Shown here: in pieces, positions 1 through 10,446 of the stretch
How the letters are laid out: every line of letters starts with the position of its first letter
Numbering within the stretch: position 1 is the first letter of the stretch
Assembly (NCBI GenBank): GCA_026120185.1
Contig: JANUWF010001165.1
Location: 3,534,001-3,598,000 of the forward strand
Reading direction: 5' to 3'
Source of the DNA: Voacanga thouarsii
Taxonomy: Eukaryota; Streptophyta; Magnoliopsida; Gentianales; Apocynaceae
Length of the DNA stretch: 64,000 nt
The notes under the pieces: generated by a model
What the model saw: the letters and a program-made list of their open reading frames with translations, nothing else
The model's database searches: none
Told to the model about the DNA's origin: nothing
Program-made: the position numbers and the translations under genes

Positions 1-1239
1 TAGACTTGTACAAGATAGTTTCTATACTGTATCGCCACTTGTAGTTTTCTGAATGATCTAAGTATCCAGGGCCCTGGGAAACATAACTTAGATGTTTGCT
101 TTAGGATAACTCCCTTAGAAAGCGGAAACAATCCAGAAAGTTGTGGATCATTGGACTAGAAGCCTAAGGAAGGTAGATCTCATTTAGAGAGGTGTTAGGA
201 CACTTCTTCCTCTCTAAATGTATGGCGATGCATAGAGGGGTATTTCAGTCATTACACCTGTAGGTCGAAGACTTTGCTAACGCAGCATTGTCCTTAGGGT
301 CAATATTTCCTTATGGTGATATTAGGAAATATTTAAAATGTAAAATACAGCTATTTATATGCAAGGGTATTTTGGTCATTTTAGTAGCCAAGATGGTGTG
401 TCTTTTCGTCCCCAGTATAGACCGTGAGTTCTAATTAAATATGGGCTAAAGAATTGATTTTAAATTAAATAGAATTAATTTTATTTAAGTATCTTGATTT
501 AATTATTAGACTAGAATAAAATAAAGGTCCATGGAGAGAGAATTAATTAAATTAGTTTGGTGGGTTAATTAATTATTCAGGGCTTTAGCCCAGTTTGAAT
601 AATTAAAGATTAACCTTGGACTAGTTTATATAGGCTTATTAATTTGACTAGTTTATTTGGGCTGGAAAACTTAATTATTAATTGGGCCATTTATGTGGTA
701 CTAATTAGAATAATTAATTAAGTCCAAAAGGCTAAACTAAGAGTCCAATGGCCCAGTCCAGTTTAACCTAGGATTTTATTTAGGTTAAACAGGAGGATTG
801 GAAACAACGTTGTTTTAATGATTGCCTCTTCCCGGTGAAAAAAGAGGATGTCTCTCTCTCTCTCTCCCCAGAAAAAGTTCCTTAGTTTGTGAGTTGTTCA
901 CCAAACGGAATCAGGAAGGCCATATACTGGAAGATTGAGAGTTTGACGTTCACCTATATGCAAAGACGGAGTAGGAGACTTGCAGGAATTGCACTAGAGG
1001 TTTCCACCAACGTACCTACCCCGGTTGCACACATTTTAGTTTAACCAATTCTAGGAACGAGAAAAAGAGGTATTTTTTTTAAACCTCGGAATCCGTATAG
1101 AGCACAACCAACGTCGGCTAGGGTTGCCGGAGCTGGCTCTGTTCGGAGTTCCCTATTCTTTAGTTCTTTCCAGTTTTTATTTTTTCGCTTTTGCTGCGTG
1201 CCCTGTGTTTTTTGTTTTTCACGCCTTTAATTGCCACTA
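1..1239 (+). mobile_element. LTR-like retrotransposon flank, left end outside window
   Basis: There is no coding frame of note. The stretch mixes AT-rich blocks with a short (CT)n tract near 851-867 and a GC-richer end (1080-1239). This layout resembles the LTR and leader of other plant LTR retrotransposons in the window, such as family C at 8721-10446. It abuts a minus-strand gag remnant head-to-head at about 1240. No terminal TG/CA or target duplication can be assigned because the left end is missing. The LTR assignment is inference from texture only. Confidence 0.3.
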
Positions 1240-1668
1240 AGCTCAGACAGGTCCCCTCAGCCTAAATGAAGCAAACTTCACTTTCCTCTTCTCAGTGTAC
1301 TGCAGGGTCGCAAAAATATCCTCCATCCGCTCAATCCACTGCTCCGCCTTTTTGTCTTACTCTATCTCTCCCTAAAATGTTGGAGGTTAGAATTTTAGGA
1401 ATCATTCCAGTGCCTCATCCTTACCCCTAGCTGCTTTCTTGTCCACCTTATCCACTTTCTCGGCCAAGTTCTAAAGAATGGTAGCCATTTTGTCGAAGGC
1501 CTGCCCTATGGTCACCTCTTGGGATCCTCCAGATATTAGTTCACACTCTTGCTTGAATTCTCTTTCCACTTCTAGAGTGAACTGACATGTCTACTCAAAC
1601 TCAGGGGTTAACGACTCACTCTCCCGAACGGTTCTCTCTCGTACGGTAGTCCTATACCTTGGTGCCAT
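1240..1668 (-). pseudogene. gag: Ty3/gypsy gag fragment (Retrotrans_gag), broken
   Basis: The complement reads from an ATG at 1668 (MAPRYRTTVRER) in one frame. It passes through KMATIL, NLAEKVDKVDKKAARGKDEA and KAEQWIERMEDIFATLQYT to KVKFASFRLRGP. The last two blocks match the conserved core of plant chromovirus Gag, which assembles the virus-like particle around element RNA. At least six in-frame stops interrupt it, mostly where Gln or Trp is expected, and it ends at about 1240 where unrelated sequence in the opposite orientation begins. Only the N-terminal third of a normal Gag remains; zinc knuckle and pol are absent. It lies downstream of the acidic ORF at 2042-2692 on the same strand. 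Confidence 0.82.
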
Positions 1669-2041
1669 CTAGTCGCACCCAATAGAAGTCTTATTAGGGG
1701 GAAGTTCATGACATGCAATTGATCAACTTATAGATTTGAAATAACTAGCAATGCAACGGAAAATAAATTTTGCAAAGGATGCTCCAAATAGATTAATGAA
1801 ATCAATGAATCGTATTTTTATTAACCAATTCCAAATTGGTGCAAAATATGGGAATATTCCATAGGTATCCCTTTTTTATTCTTGCTAAACAAAATTCGGA
1901 ATAAAAAATAAATGCTGAATCAAATAAATAAATGAACATCTCTTTATAAGAATAAAAAAAATAGGCACTAATGATCCTAAAACTCTAAGCATCACTAAAG
2001 TCGCTAGAATCCTTAGAAGTCTCTAAAAAAGGTTCCACTGC
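1669..2041 (-). other. AT-rich leader between acidic ORF and gag
   Basis: This is about 370 bases of AT-rich sequence with no long frame. By position it would be untranslated leader of the gypsy element whose gag starts at 1668. No promoter or binding site could be identified. Confidence 0.35.
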
Positions 2042-2692
2042 CTATCCTACACTGCTATTGGCATGATCTACATCACAATCTATATCACAACTGCTTGCAA
2101 AACCAAAGGATCTATGCTTCTTCCTAGGCTGCCTCAGCATGAGCACTTCAGTGTCTCTACCCCTTAGTTTGGCTCTCAACTCTGCATCCTTTAGTTTCTC
2201 CATAGCTAGCATCAGTGCACTTTTAGGCCTCTCTGACTCCAACTCATAAGGCTCACATCCCTGTAGCATTGGGGTCGTAGGTGTATCCACTCTATCATCC
2301 TCCTCAATCACCTCTACTTCTAGCTCTCCTATTTCTCCCTCAACCCCAAGTCCTCCCAGCTCATCCTCACTCTCATCATCAATCACTTCTCCACCTCCTA
2401 TCTCTCCTTTATTATCACCCTCATACTCTGCCAAACTCTCATTCCACTCAAGTGCAAGCATCTCAGGCACTGGATCTTCGGGTCCTTCCTCTACCCCTAA
2501 GTCTTCCATCACAGGCAGCTCATGGTCGATCTCATCCTCACTTGGGATCCATCTACCCTCAAGTTCTGTCTCTGGCTTCGATGATGAGGAATCTAGTATA
2601 GGTATTGGGCTAGATTCTCTACCACTTGTAGGACTGTACATAAAAGGCCAGCTTGGGTCACAGTTGTGGATTTTATAGATATATGTTTTCAA
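2042..2692 (-). CDS. acidic ORF upstream of gypsy gag, function unknown
   Basis: This is an open frame of 216 codons starting MKTYIYKIHNCDPSWPF. Residues 40-140 are strongly acidic, rich in Glu/Asp with Gly and Pro. A more basic segment follows (KLRGRDTEVLMLRQPRKKHR), then a short Cys/Asp tail. There is no signal peptide, membrane span or known catalytic motif. It precedes the decayed gag on the same strand, so it may be an extra 5' ORF of the same retrotransposon. I do not recognise a family with certainty. It is notable for staying open while gag has several stops. Biased composition could also give an open frame by chance, and an antisense frame (2281-2601) exists. Start chosen as the first ATG of the frame. 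Confidence 0.45.
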   Translation of the reverse strand: MKTYIYKIHNCDPSWPFMYSPTSGRESSPIPILDSSSSKPETELEGRWIPSEDEIDHELPVMEDLGVEEGPEDPVPEMLALEWNESLAEYEGDNKGEIGGGEVIDDESEDELGGLGVEGEIGELEVEVIEEDDRVDTPTTPMLQGCEPYELESERPKSALMLAMEKLKDAELRAKLRGRDTEVLMLRQPRKKHRSFGFASSCDIDCDVDHANSSVG

Positions 2693-3557
2693 TGATATAT
2701 GCTTGAATTTTTGAAATCATGGAAATTGTTGAAGTTTTGAAAATTTATTTTTGTCCTATGATAAGGTTATAATTTTCTTTTTCATTTTGGATATGATTTT
2801 TTCATTCAAATTGGTTGGATTTTATTGAGTAAAATTATGTATAAAGTTAAATATGTTAAGTCTTGGCAATTTAATTTAGTCTTGGTTATTTTTTAGTATT
2901 TGAATTTTATTCCACTTTTCTTGTTTGGATATGCAGGATGTGATGGAATATGGGAAGAGATTTTTATTACTTCTTGTTTGGAAAGAAAATGCTTATCTCA
3001 TTAGGAAATTGCTTAAGGGGGCCAATATGGTTAGTGGAAGAGAAGAAACAAGAAGTATCACACTTTCTTGAGGCTAATTCCCGAAAAGAAAAGAAAAATG
3101 TAGTTGCCAATAGGTGCGTGAAGGTAATGTTCATGCACTTGAGGCTAAAGAGAGAAAAAAGCAAAAGGAAAAAAATGATGAAAAAAAAACATGAGCGTCT
3201 CCTTATTTTGCTACTTAGAGTTTTGCAAATTTGATTCTATGAGTTTTGAAGTAGTTAACCAACTTGACTTGTATAATTTGGGTTATCTATGTCTTAGCTT
3301 GATAGGTGGAATAATTTTCTTAGAATAAAGTATAAACATGTTTAACTTAATTTTGAGGGTCTTGATATATTTGATTTAATGCATGAGTTTACAAAGGTTT
3401 TTAAAGGGTAAATGAATGACAAATTGTTATCTAATGTTGAAAAAAAAATTATGACTTTATTATGGTGGAACTTGAGAAGAAATAAATTATTTTGAGTGCT
3501 TTGTTTAAGTATTTACTTGAGGACAAGTAAAGATTCAATTGTGGGGGTATGTGATAT
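2693..3557 (+). mobile_element. 3' internal region and polypurine tract of Athila/Tat-like gypsy element
   Basis: The stretch aligns by eye, in reverse, with 38168-38760. Shared landmarks are the Lys/Glu-rich AG tract, a block beginning TTTGATTCTATGA, GGAATAATTTTCTTA, ATGAGTTT(A/G)CAAA and GAATGACAAA, in the same order. It ends with a polypurine-like tract (GTGGGGGTA, 3541-3549) followed by TGTGATAT, where an Athila/Tat-type LTR would begin. The LTR is cut after about eight bases by the family A insertion at 3558. The Lys-rich frame at 2950-3234 has no recognisable domain and is not called as a gene. Confidence 0.6.
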
Positions 3558-5905
3558 TGTAACACCCCTATTAAAGATAACAACGGAAACATATCAACAC
3601 CGGGTATTGCCCCGTCCAATTTTCAGGATAAGGGTCTTTATAACGAAAAAAACAGAGTAAATACATATATAAGGTCCAGACTCAACAATATCCCACACTG
3701 ATAACCACATGTATACATATATCAGAGAATTTTATACATGTTATCTCTATTTATAATAGAATACAGTACATGATCAAAGGAAAGTTGTCCAGACCTAAAC
3801 TATCGACTTTGTGGTATCGTCCTTCTATCTGTAGGTTCGTTCAATTCTGGATCCTACAAAAGGTAAGTTAAAAGACATGTGTAAGTGATGAATCACCCAG
3901 TGAGTCCCGTGTATGCTTGTACTTTATGAAAGAATAGGGTACATAAAACTTTTGTGGAATAGCATATCATTTGTTCACTTGAAATAATTCCAAAACTTTC
4001 TAAAGAAAAGTTTATTCAGAACTCAATCATTTTTGAAAAACTTCATTTTAGATTTCAAATCATTGCCCTAGTTTTCAAATCACAGGAACTTCTCCAACAA
4101 AAGGTCGGCCTGTATGCAAGTCCCGCAGTTCTTGCCTTCGGCGCTACGTATCATTGTACTGAAACCACAGCCTCTAGTACTCAACCGTGCATCGTTGAAA
4201 TAAGTACACCGCAACGTATTTCTACTCAGGTATACCGTAGCATAACTAGTGGACCGTAGCACACAATCTTTTACTGGCCATGATAAGCCAGGAGTTCCAA
4301 TCCTGACATCAATCTCCATCGAGGCAGCAAGGAGTCAAACACACCGAGTGTCCCCGCCCGACATCCAGCAAATGACTCAAAATAAGAAGCGCCCGCAGAT
4401 GCGGCAATTGTCAGGTGCTAAACGGCTAGCCAGGATGACTTAACTTAATGTTCTATAGCCCTGTTTCGAGTAAGACAATCCCCAGAACTAGCTAGGTTAC
4501 TTGGGGTAATCTACCGCTAACATGAGCTTGTACAAAGACCAAAGTCCTTACTGAGTACTCAACGCTACCAATACCAACCCCTTTTGACTAATCTGGCCAG
4601 AGGGTTATTTGATCCTACAGGATTTTCAAATCAAAATATTTTTGGGGCAAAATCACATTTTTCAGAATTTGATCCCACTGACTCGCAAGTCACATTATTA
4701 TTCACATAGGCTTCACAGAACTAATCAATTCATTCCAGGGCATATCAGGCCAATAAAACAATTTTAAGGATCAAAAGTCATTTTCCAAAAGTTAATCTCA
4801 TCACGCGAGATCATTTTCCAAAACCATGTTGAAATAGGCTAAAGAGTTATATTCACACATCAAAATATGTTCCTTAGAGTATCCAGGTCATTTTTCCCAA
4901 ACTTGATCACAAATGTGATTTCCAAGTGTATTCAGGTCATTTTACCTACACGCGATTTTGAAAGACTTTTCGAGGGTATTCGGGTCATTTTATCCTTACC
5001 CGATTTGAAAAATGTTCACAAAAGTTTCAAATAGGATATTTCAGTCATTTACCGAATACCCGAGTTCCAAAGGTTTTCATAAACATTCCAATAAGGACAT
5101 TTAGATCATTTTCCAAATACCCGATTAAAAAAGGAACTCATTTCAAGAAATGCCAGAATTTTAATCCCAAAAGAAGATTAAATATAAAGTTTCTAAACAC
5201 ATTTCTATAAAATGTTTCAATAAGGGCATTTCAGTCAATTTATGAATACTCGATTTCAAAAATCACAATTTTTTGAAAATCTCAAGTATTTAATCCAAAA
5301 GGACTAAATTCACAAAATTCATGATGTAATCATCCTTTAAGATTTCCAAGCCACTTATGAAGTTCATTCAAGCCCAAAATCGCATAAAACAAATCTTGCT
5401 CAAATAAACCTTAAGCATATTCAGAGATTTCCAAAATAGTATAAAACATAGCATTTCATGAAAAAGTGAAGCACACTAGCTTTCAAAAGGTTTTAGAAAT
5501 CACCGTCTCTACCGTTTTCGACGTTCTGTTGCCCGTTTATCGCTAAGCCTACACTAAAAATCATTTTCGGATCAATTCATGTTTGGCCGAAAAAATAGCC
5601 GATGGTTGGCCATCGTCTAGTTGACGTGCCTGATGGTAGCCGACGTCCAACCGACATTTAGCCGACAGTTAACTGGCAGGGGTCGACAGTTAGCCGACGG
5701 TTAAGGAAAACGTTTAACTTTCATTCACGTCGTTTTTTCAATTATTTCATTTTCATTTTTCCATGTCCTTTCTCCCTTGATAAACAAGGGATTCACTTCA
5801 TATTTCTCCAATTATTTCATCCAAAATGACAAAATTAATCATCCTTAAATTTGTCCATATTCCAAGAAAAATTCTGAAATTTTGCTGCTTTGACACATGA
5901 TTTTA
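3558..5905 (-). mobile_element. Truncated long LTR, family A (gypsy-type)
   Basis: It begins TGTAACACCCCTA and is collinear with the complete copy at 54421-57100, sharing the CAACACCGGGT segment, the phrase AGTGAGTCCCGTGT and a run of repeated GTCATTT blocks. Homology stops near 5905, after GACACATGATTT, so the distal ~1.5 kb is missing. The five bases before it (GATAT) would be one target duplication; its partner is not found next to the truncated end. Termini of the type TGTAACACCC/GGGTGTTACA are typical of large gypsy LTRs. A splice-donor-like leader in the complete copy suggests the LTR reads on the minus strand. There are no coding genes inside; the short frames are not conserved between copies. 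Confidence 0.75.
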
Positions 5906-5954
5906 TATAAGTGTTATATAAGTGTTTGGATTGAAGGAGAACAAAGGAAAACAT

Positions 5955-6130
5955 GAATAGTAAAATTAAGGTAAAACTACTGGGGCTATATTTGCCCAGT
6001 ATGGTGCCTTGGGAACCAGAATTTTGGAAAAGGACTTACACAGAATTGTTAAGAGTTTTACGGTCATTTTGGTATATCATAGAGCAAAAACGGAGTTATG
6101 GTTTGAAAGTTATGTCCAAAACAAAATTAT
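5955..6130 (+). repeat. Inverted fragment resembling family A LTR
   Basis: Plus-strand 5962-6123 resembles the reverse complement of about 57090-57240 in the complete family A LTR. Shared pieces include TTTGGTATATCATAGAGC and GGAACCAGAA. It therefore lies inverted relative to the adjacent fragment at 3558-5905. A direct repeat of ATTATTCAATTAGCTCCAAATTTC follows at about 6143 and 6195. The motif could also be shared between LTR families, so inversion is inferred, not proven. Confidence 0.5.
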
Positions 6131-6239
6131 TTTTGTAAGTGATTATTCAATTAGCTCCAAATTTCTTGGCCTAGGGCTGGGTTTGCACTGGAAAATTATT
6201 CAATTAGCTCCAAATTTCACCTATTTTTGCATAAAATTA

Positions 6240-6375
6240 CAAAAAAGCATTTTTATAAGTGAAATATCAAATATGAAGGAATATGACTAGTTATTATATT
6301 AAAAGTGTCTCAAGCTAGCTTCAAATAACTAGGAAAATAAAGATGATTTTAGCCCCTATCATACACATACTTTGT
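6240..6375 (-). mobile_element. LTR edge of Athila/Tat-like family B
   Basis: It shares ATATCAAAT, CTCAAATAACTAGGAAAATA-like text and a CCTATCA end with 38080-38167, in the same orientation. It is the outer edge of a minus-oriented LTR whose remaining sequence is missing. Confidence 0.5.
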
Positions 6376-6635
6376 TAGTGTGAGAGGACTACTTACTAGT
6401 TAAAGGTAAGCTATTCTCTATTTAGAAATCATAGTGTAATGATCTAAACCTTAATGAAGTGCCTAATTCATCAATTGATCAAAAACATCTTTGGCTTGTA
6501 TGTTAGTAGCCCATGATCAACACCTTACTGTGTAGCATGACCCAACACGTCAATCACTTACTAATATACTTGGACCTTAATGTGCAAGTATAAATAAACA
6601 AATAACCATTAATGAATGAAACATTTCCTGAATAG
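6376..6635. other. Unassigned AT-rich stretch
   Basis: No frame, repeat or terminus is recognised between the family B LTR edge and the first copia coding text. Confidence 0.3.
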
Positions 6636-7757
6636 TCTATTTTGAGCAAACATTCCAACAAAATCTTCTACACCGATGACATGTCAACAAAATAGTGTTA
6701 CTGAGAGGAAGAACAGAGCTATTCAGGAAATGCCAAGAGTTATGTTGAATTCCCAATAATTACAGCATAAATGGTACAGAGAAGATGTAAACACTGCAAC
6801 ACACATCATCAATTAAATTTATTTTAGGCAACACACTAAGAAAACAACCCATGAAATCTGGAACAGTTGAAAACTTCAGCAGATTTACTTCCATGTGTTT
6901 GGTAGTAAGTGTTATATTTTGAATGATAGAGAATAGCTAGGTAAGTTTGACCCAAAAAACAATAATAATAATAATAATAACGATGATGATGTATGGGAAC
7001 TTGTAACAAGACCCAATATTGTTAATGTCATTGAAACCAAGTGCGTATTTTAAAATAAAACAGATGAACTTTGTAACATACTAAGGCACAAAGTAAGGCT
7101 TGTAGCATAAGGATACATGCAGGATGAAGGGATTGATTCCGATGAGACATTTGAACCTATAGCTATGTAGAATTAGCCAGATTATTACTTACAGTAGCTT
7201 GTGCTAAGATCTTCACACTACAACAAACGTATGTGAAAAGTACATTTCTGAATATATTTTTACAGAAAGAAGCATATGTTGAACAACTTAAAGGTTTTGT
7301 CAATCATGAGTTTCCAGACTATGTGTACCTATTAAAGAAAGCTCTATATAAGTTGAAACATGCACTTAAAGCATAGTGTGAAAGGCTTACTAACTATCTA
7401 CTCATAAAAGGAAACAAGTGAGGGGGAGTTGATGAGACCATATTTGCCAAGAAACTTGGAATAGATTTCATTATTGCACAAATCTATGTTAACAATATCG
7501 ATTTTTTGTTCAACATCAACATAGAAGTCCAATTATTTTTTCAAACTCATGCAAACAGGATTTGAAATGAGCATAGTAGGTGAACTAACGTTCTTTCTTA
7601 GTTTACAGATTAAGTAGATAAATAATGGGATACAAACAAAGTATACTAATAACTTGGTTAAGAAGTTCAATATGGTTTCATTAAAATTTGTTAGGACACT
7701 TATAAGGGTTGCACAAAAGTCAACAATGGATGACAAGGGAGAAGAAATAGATCAATA
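6636..7757 (+). pseudogene. pol: copia-1 integrase C-terminus and reverse transcriptase, broken
   Basis: The reading starts inside integrase with QQNSVTERKNRAIQEM (the catalytic Glu context of Ty1/copia integrase), then EDVNTATHIIN. An (AAT)n tract lies at about 6961-6980. Reverse transcriptase follows: WELVTRPN, FKNKTDE-like text, HKVRLVA, GYMQDEGIDSDETFEPIA, KKHMLNNLK and KKALYKLK-like text. Numerous stops and frame changes make it non-functional. The 5' half of the element (LTR, gag, protease, integrase core) is absent. CACTA-1 interrupts the text at 7757, and the polymerase resumes at 17102 with RNase H. It belongs to the same copia class as the element at 43237-53892 but is older and more degraded. 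Confidence 0.8.
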
Positions 7758-8045
7758 AACTACAAAAAAAAAAAAAAATGACTTTTGGCAATACCTTTAT
7801 TTGTAACACAACAAAATCTGTGGTGAAATCTTAGTTTTTACCACAGTTTTAAATTCCGTGGCATATAAACATTTTTTCTAGCACTCTATTTTGTCATGGC
7901 TACTTTTTTGTAGGTAAAAGTTTTTTTTTTTTTACAACAGATTTAAAAGTTGTATGGGTAAAAATAATTTTTTGCCACAGAGATTTGAAATTGTGGGTAA
8001 AGAAAATTTTATTAACCACAGTTTTATAAACTATGGAAGAAGCGT
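7758..8045. repeat. CACTA-1 left terminal and subterminal repeats
   Basis: After the terminal repeat and poly-A, short degenerate units recur: ACCACAGTTTTAAATTCCGTGG, TTGCCACAGAGATTTGAAATTGTGGG and ACCACAGTTTTATAAACTATGG are all variants (quoted here in part). In other CACTA elements such subterminal repeats bind the TNPA/TNP1 protein. Confidence 0.7.
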
Positions 8046-8164
8046 ATTTTTTCTTATTTTATCAAATATTAAAAAATGTCAACATAAAATAGAAGCTTTC
8101 ATTAGATACCATGGTTGAGGTAATTGTTCATATTCAAGTAATTGTGTGTTCAAATCTTGATATT

Positions 8165-8720
8165 ACTATTTTATTAATTTTTATATAGTTTTTTGGACCA
8201 ACTACCTAATTTTTTTGGATATTTTTTTGAATATTATACTAGACTATGTGCCAAAATATATCCGATTACCCTTAAATTTTTTCATAACACTTTTCTTAGT
8301 AATTTTAAGAAATATAATGGTTGGATCATTAATTTGATATGGCTATTTTTGCAAATGCGTTAGGTTTTGGATATTTTCTAAATATTATGCTAGATAATGT
8401 GTCAAAATATATCCGATTACCTTCAAATTTTGTCATAACAATTTTCTTAGCAATTTAACAAATATAACATTTGGACTGTTAATTTGATATGCCTATCTTT
8501 GTAAATATGTTAGGTTTTGGATATTTTTCTAGATATTATGCTAGATAATATCCCAAAATATATCAAATTACCTTCAAATCTTGTCATAACACTTTTTGTA
8601 GTAATTTTAACAAATCTAACAGTTGGATCGTTAATTTGATATATCTAGCTTTATAAATGCGTTAGATTACCTTCACTTAATTATTAAATGCGTTAGAAAA
8701 ATATTAACAAATCTTGTCAT
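8165..8720. repeat. Tandem array of ~153-bp units, part 1
   Basis: About three and a half units precede the nested LTR. Each carries CCAAAATATATCCGATTACC, then TTGTCATAACA, AACAAATCTAACGGTTGGAT and ATTTTGATATGCCTATCTTTG variants. Anchor-to-anchor spacing is about 153-157 bases. The array continues at 10447. Confidence 0.85.
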
Positions 8721-10446
8721 TGTTAGTGTTGTGCCCTAGAGGCAATCACTTGTACATTGTATATGACACATTTTATTTTAATAAAAGGTAATATTTATCT
8801 TACAGTTTCCTTTTGTTTACTTTAAGTAATATAACTGTTCGATAAAGTCCTTAGTACATCACTGTGTTAAGAAAATCACGATAGAGACCATGATATGAGA
8901 TTCCTACTACATTGGATGGTGTTAGTACTTAAATAATCCCTAGTCATAGTATTAATGAGATAGGTCATCATTAATGCGTTAAGACTAGCATGTGTTAGAC
9001 TTCCTCATTTGATCAGGCGGTAGTTCTCATAACCGTGAGTATTGAAATACTCAAAGTTAACACATAGATGCTTATTAATGGAATAAGTTCATTGGATGAC
9101 CTAGCTTTGAGATAATCATATGGATAACTATTTAGTGCCAGCGATATATTCTCAATGTAGCAAACGTGCAAGTATCCTTAGACTTGAGATCTCTAAGGTA
9201 CTTTGTTTGCTGAACTTTGTACTTTGATTCCAATCTCCGAAGCTCGATCGAGGGCCGCTTATGGGATGGATATTGGGTTCATTGTGAGGTAAACGAAAGT
9301 AGTTGAGAGGGTCAATAAAGGATTCACCACTCCTAATAGTAGGGGCGAATATCTCACGGCCACTTGCAGGAATTACTACTCGGAAAGTCCTTGGCCAAGG
9401 CGATTGTGTATTGGAAATAGTTTCAATTGATATATATCTAGAGTAGTGGGTTCCTGGTAAAAGTACTATTGTATTCGGGCTAGAATCATTTCTAGAGGTA
9501 GTTGGCACTAATTCTGTACTACAAACCGAATGAGATATTGTATGGTGAAAGGCGTTAATTGCACTGAAGTTTGTTATTGAAGGGTTCATGTCAAGCCACT
9601 TGACTTCCTGGACTTTTGGGTGGTCATGATATGTTGCTAGATACTGCTCATGATCTGGGAATATGGGTTTATTAATTGATGAATTAATAAACCAATCCTG
9701 ATTAGAATTAATAGGATTAATTCTAATTAATTATAGATTATTAATCTCAAAGACGTTTGGATTAATTCATATTCTCTACCAATTGATTGGAAAACCTGAT
9801 AGGTCACACACAATAGAGGATTATATACTCAAGATGTTATTTGATAACATTGTGGGGTTAATTGAGAGAAAGAGAAGTTGTTGTGGACAAATTATAATTA
9901 GTTATAATTTGTGGTACAAGTTGTAATTGTGAGAACTTGATGTTTCCAATTACAATTAGGGAACTCTAATTGTTTTAGAATTCCAGATTTTCAGTGATTT
10001 TTTGGTTTTATGATGATATAACCGAAAAACCCTAAGGGTGATTTCATATGAGAAAAATAGGAGCCACCTAAACCTTCTTTTCTTCTTCTTCTTTTTCTAT
10101 CTCGATTTGATCTTGAAGAGGAACCCTAACTGCCACTTAGAATTTCTGCTAGCACAGAAAGCTACGTGCTTGAGTATTCCTATGTGTGGATTACTATTAG
10201 AGATAATCACACACTGTGATTATAGTGGGTAGACGTTCAACTCACGTGGAGGTTGATCACGAGGATTGCTGGATCGTGCCTCAACTTGAAGAAGAAAATT
10301 TGGTTCTTCGTATGATCACCCAAAGGTAAAAGTTGTTACCTTTATTGTCGTTATTTTTTGTTTTCCACACATAGAAGAGTCCTGGGAGGGTATCTCGATT
10401 TATTTTCCACTACGCCGTATGGGATACGAGCCTGAGATACCAAACA
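8721..10446 (+). mobile_element. Solo LTR, family C, 1726 bp
   Basis: It starts TGTTAGTGTTGTGCCC and ends GAGATACCAAACA. It is flanked by a perfect 5-bp duplication GTCAT (8716-8720 and 10447-10451), and the tandem array resumes immediately after it. The second copy at 38900-40508 confirms the family. TG...CA ends plus a 5-bp duplication make it an LTR left after recombination, or a very short element without coding capacity. The lineage is unclear. The 145-codon minus-strand frame at 9152-9589 is broken in the second copy and is not called. Confidence 0.85.

Noticed and set aside
2281..2601. 106-codon plus-strand ORF
   Set aside because: Pro/Leu/His-rich antisense shadow of the acidic ORF.
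2950..3234. Lys-rich 94-codon ORF
   Set aside because: Purine-rich tract of a retrotransposon 3' region; not open in the homologous segment near 38640.
4080..4319. Similar short minus-strand ORFs at 4080-4319 and 55281-55475
   Set aside because: They resemble each other only because both lie in homologous family A LTRs; frames start and stop differently and no family is recognised.
9152..9589. 145-codon minus-strand ORF
   Set aside because: It lies wholly inside LTR family C; the second LTR copy (39330-39780) does not keep it open and no domain is seen.
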